A model generated the notes under the pieces. That model worked only from the letters and a program-made list of their open reading frames with translations. It searched no databases and was not told where the DNA came from. A program made the translations under genes and the position numbers. A DNA stretch of 33,758 bases from DATFXM01 sp035315885 (lineage in GTDB: Bacteria > Acidobacteriota > Blastocatellia > UBA7656): NCBI GenBank assembly GCA_035315885.1, contig DATFXM010000112.1, positions 1 through 33,758 on the forward strand. Reading direction: 5' to 3'. Below, in pieces: positions 32,364 through 33,758 of the stretch (within the stretch, counting starts at the first letter, position 1; every line of letters begins with the position of its first letter).

Positions 32364-33413
32364 TCAACCCTTCGCCGCTTTATGACTGGAGGTCTGTTTG
32401 CTGATTACCGTCTCGGCGAAATGCTCCATCTCTTCTAGCTGAGGGCTGCACTGGAGGAGAAACAGATCAACGCCCGCGTCTTCAAACTCAGCCACTCGCT
32501 CTCGCACCTTGTCAGGCGTACCCACCAGGCCGGAACGCAGGCCTCGGTTCGACACTGAGTAGTCTTCAAGTGAAACCTTTTGCTCCAACTGCGTGCCGGC
32601 CAGCCACTGCGTGTAGTTCTCGTAGCCCTTTGCGCCCGGAAGGACCGTGGTGATCCGTTCGACTTCCTTGCGAGCTTCAGCATCGGTATCGCGTACGATC
32701 GCATACGCCGCAACTCCATACTTGAGCGGCGGAAGTCCGAGACGTTCGCGGCGCGCGCGCATGTCTGCGATCTTCTCGCTCACTCTCGCGGGAGGGTCGC
32801 CGTGCATCACGTAAGCATCGCAATGCTTCGCGATCATCTCCTTTGCCGATTCCGATTCACCGCCGGCGTAAATGATCGGCCTCGGTTGCTGCACCGGTTT
32901 AGGCTGCATTACCGCATCGCTCACCTTGTAATACGTTCCTTCGTACGAGAAATGATCTTCTTTCCACATGCGGTCCACTATCTCCAGCCATTCGGTGGTC
33001 CGCGCATAGCGGTCGTCGTGCTGCTCAAATTGAACACCGTACTTTCGAGCCTCGTCTGCCCACCACGAGGAAACGACATTGAGCGTCAGCCGGCCGTTGC
33101 TGATGTGATCAATGTTCGCCGCCTGTTTGGCCAGAAGCGCGGGGTTGTGGAAGGTAGGTCGCACCGCCACCATCAACTCAAGGCTGTGCGTAACCGCTGC
33201 CAAACCAGCCGCGGTTGACCATGCATCGAGCGATGCCGCGTCTTCACCTTTGATGTCGTTAAGATTGAGTTCGGCAATCAATGTGAGATCATATCCGATC
33301 TCTTCGCTTCGCCGGGCGAGGCGGCTGACATAATCCCACGTGGCTGACATGTTTTCGTCGTCGACATTCCTGAGCCACCCACCAAAGACCGGAAGCCAGT
33401 ATCCATAGCGCAT
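32364..33413 (-). CDS. LLM class flavin-dependent oxidoreductase
   Basis: This 349-aa luciferase-like monooxygenase has a TIM-barrel fold that uses FMN supplied by a separate reductase. The N-terminal GYWLPVFGGW, NDIKGEDAASLDAWSTAAGLAAVT, ISNGRLTLNVVSSWW and GGESESAKEMIAKHCDAYV segments are typical of the SsuD/NtaA-like branch, in which alkanesulfonate monooxygenase is the best known member. The C-terminal GTPDKVRERVAEFEDAGVDLFLLQ is also characteristic. The substrate is not known. GGGAGG precedes the ATG (33413). It starts 1 nt after the stop of the upstream ATP-grasp-like gene, so the two are probably co-transcribed and functionally linked. Confidence 0.9.
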   Translation of the reverse strand: MRYGYWLPVFGGWLRNVDDENMSATWDYVSRLARRSEEIGYDLTLIAELNLNDIKGEDAASLDAWSTAAGLAAVTHSLELMVAVRPTFHNPALLAKQAANIDHISNGRLTLNVVSSWWADEARKYGVQFEQHDDRYARTTEWLEIVDRMWKEDHFSYEGTYYKVSDAVMQPKPVQQPRPIIYAGGESESAKEMIAKHCDAYVMHGDPPARVSEKIADMRARRERLGLPPLKYGVAAYAIVRDTDAEARKEVERITTVLPGAKGYENYTQWLAGTQLEQKVSLEDYSVSNRGLRSGLVGTPDKVRERVAEFEDAGVDLFLLQCSPQLEEMEHFAETVISKQTSSHKAAKG

Positions 33414-33414
33414 G

Positions 33415-33758
33415 TCAATTCGCCTCCCGTTCTAAAAAGTCCACGAGGCGGGCGTGCGGATCAAATCCGATTACCCGCGTGGCGTCCGCGACAAAATTTG
33501 AAAGACAATTGATGTCATAGAATTTCAGCGAGCCGTCGCGGTCGTCGATCATGTATTCGATTCCGCCGACGTCGATCTTCGCTGTTTGCGCGATTGCTTC
33601 TACAGCGTCGATCACTTCGGGCGGCGGAGTGTAGCCCTCGACTCTGATGCCGGACTTCGGCGCGTCTACCGGACAAGTGGATCGCGCCAGCTCGACTCCT
33701 CCGATTGTCTGGCAAGCATCGGCGGGGCAGAGATTGAACGTGTCTCCGGCGCTGTATA
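33415..33758 (-). CDS. ATP-grasp-like protein, C-terminal part
   Basis: The 3' part (about 114 codons) of a gene that continues beyond the window edge. The peptide contains GYTPPPEVIDAVEAI, DVGGIEYMIDDRDGSLKFYDINCLSNFVADA and GFDPHARLVDFLERE. The GxEYxxDxxxGxxxxYDIN pattern is the metal- and ATP-binding C-terminal end of ATP-grasp ligases such as RimK-like enzymes. These join an acid to an amine with ATP. The stop is 1 nt before the LLM oxidoreductase start. The N-terminus, the substrate and the length cannot be seen. Confidence 0.7.
   Translation of the reverse strand, partial: YSAGDTFNLCPADACQTIGGVELARSTCPVDAPKSGIRVEGYTPPPEVIDAVEAIAQTAKIDVGGIEYMIDDRDGSLKFYDINCLSNFVADATRVIGFDPHARLVDFLEREAN

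Overview
The window is a gene-dense piece of a bacterial chromosome: 33 protein genes on both strands, no tRNA, rRNA, CRISPR array, phage or insertion sequence that I can see. The content is mostly housekeeping. The moderate-to-high GC, the phoH–pgpH–ybeY–corC–era cluster, a VIT/VWA protein and a KaiC-like/receiver fusion, together with 7-bp tandem repeats between genes, suggest an Acidobacteriota bacterium, perhaps Blastocatellia-like. That placement is an inference and was not tested.

Layout. Positions 1–9310 run on the + strand: the end of a MoaD/ThiS/CysO-like sulfur carrier, an SDR oxidoreductase, aspartokinase, a secreted or anchored VIT–VWA protein, a terminator, gltX, and a fusion of a degenerate KaiC-like domain, a receiver and a degenerate GGDEF domain. 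Positions 9678–23189 run on the - strand. In order of transcription they are uvrB; then aroC, a 98-aa membrane protein and def; then phoH, pgpH, ybeY, corC, era, prmA, rsmE and paaK. Most of the last group overlap by 4–11 nt. This is the RNA, ribosome and membrane maintenance cluster found in many bacteria, with a phenylacetate-CoA ligase-like gene added at its end. Positions 23539–31640 are mainly + strand: purC, cvpA, a Fis-type HTH gene, (tlpA on the - strand), a coiled-coil/zinc-ribbon gene, an orphan protein resembling the C-terminal part of HerA-like ATPases, nadK, a rhomboid protease, queF, an unknown 117-aa gene and a HhH-GPD glycosylase. Positions 31653–33758 are on the - strand: nth, an LLM-class flavin oxidoreductase and the end of an ATP-grasp-like gene.

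The most unusual signal is a set of intergenic tandem arrays that all have a period of 7 bp but use different unit sequences (ACTCAGC/GTGCTGA, GGTTTAG/CTAAACC, GGTTTCT/AAACCAG, GAATCCT/AGGATTC). They usually occur as two facing, inverted arms around a unique loop, in seven gene junctions. Arms touch or contain stop codons and run up to start codons. Most genes that follow an arm lack a visible Shine-Dalgarno sequence. One array copy lies in frame inside the 117-aa gene, and another pair encodes the tail of PurC.

Other points worth following up are a probable ATT start codon for purC, a probably leaderless gltX whose promoter overlaps the preceding terminator, and a structured leader ending in a terminator-like hairpin that touches the phoH start codon.
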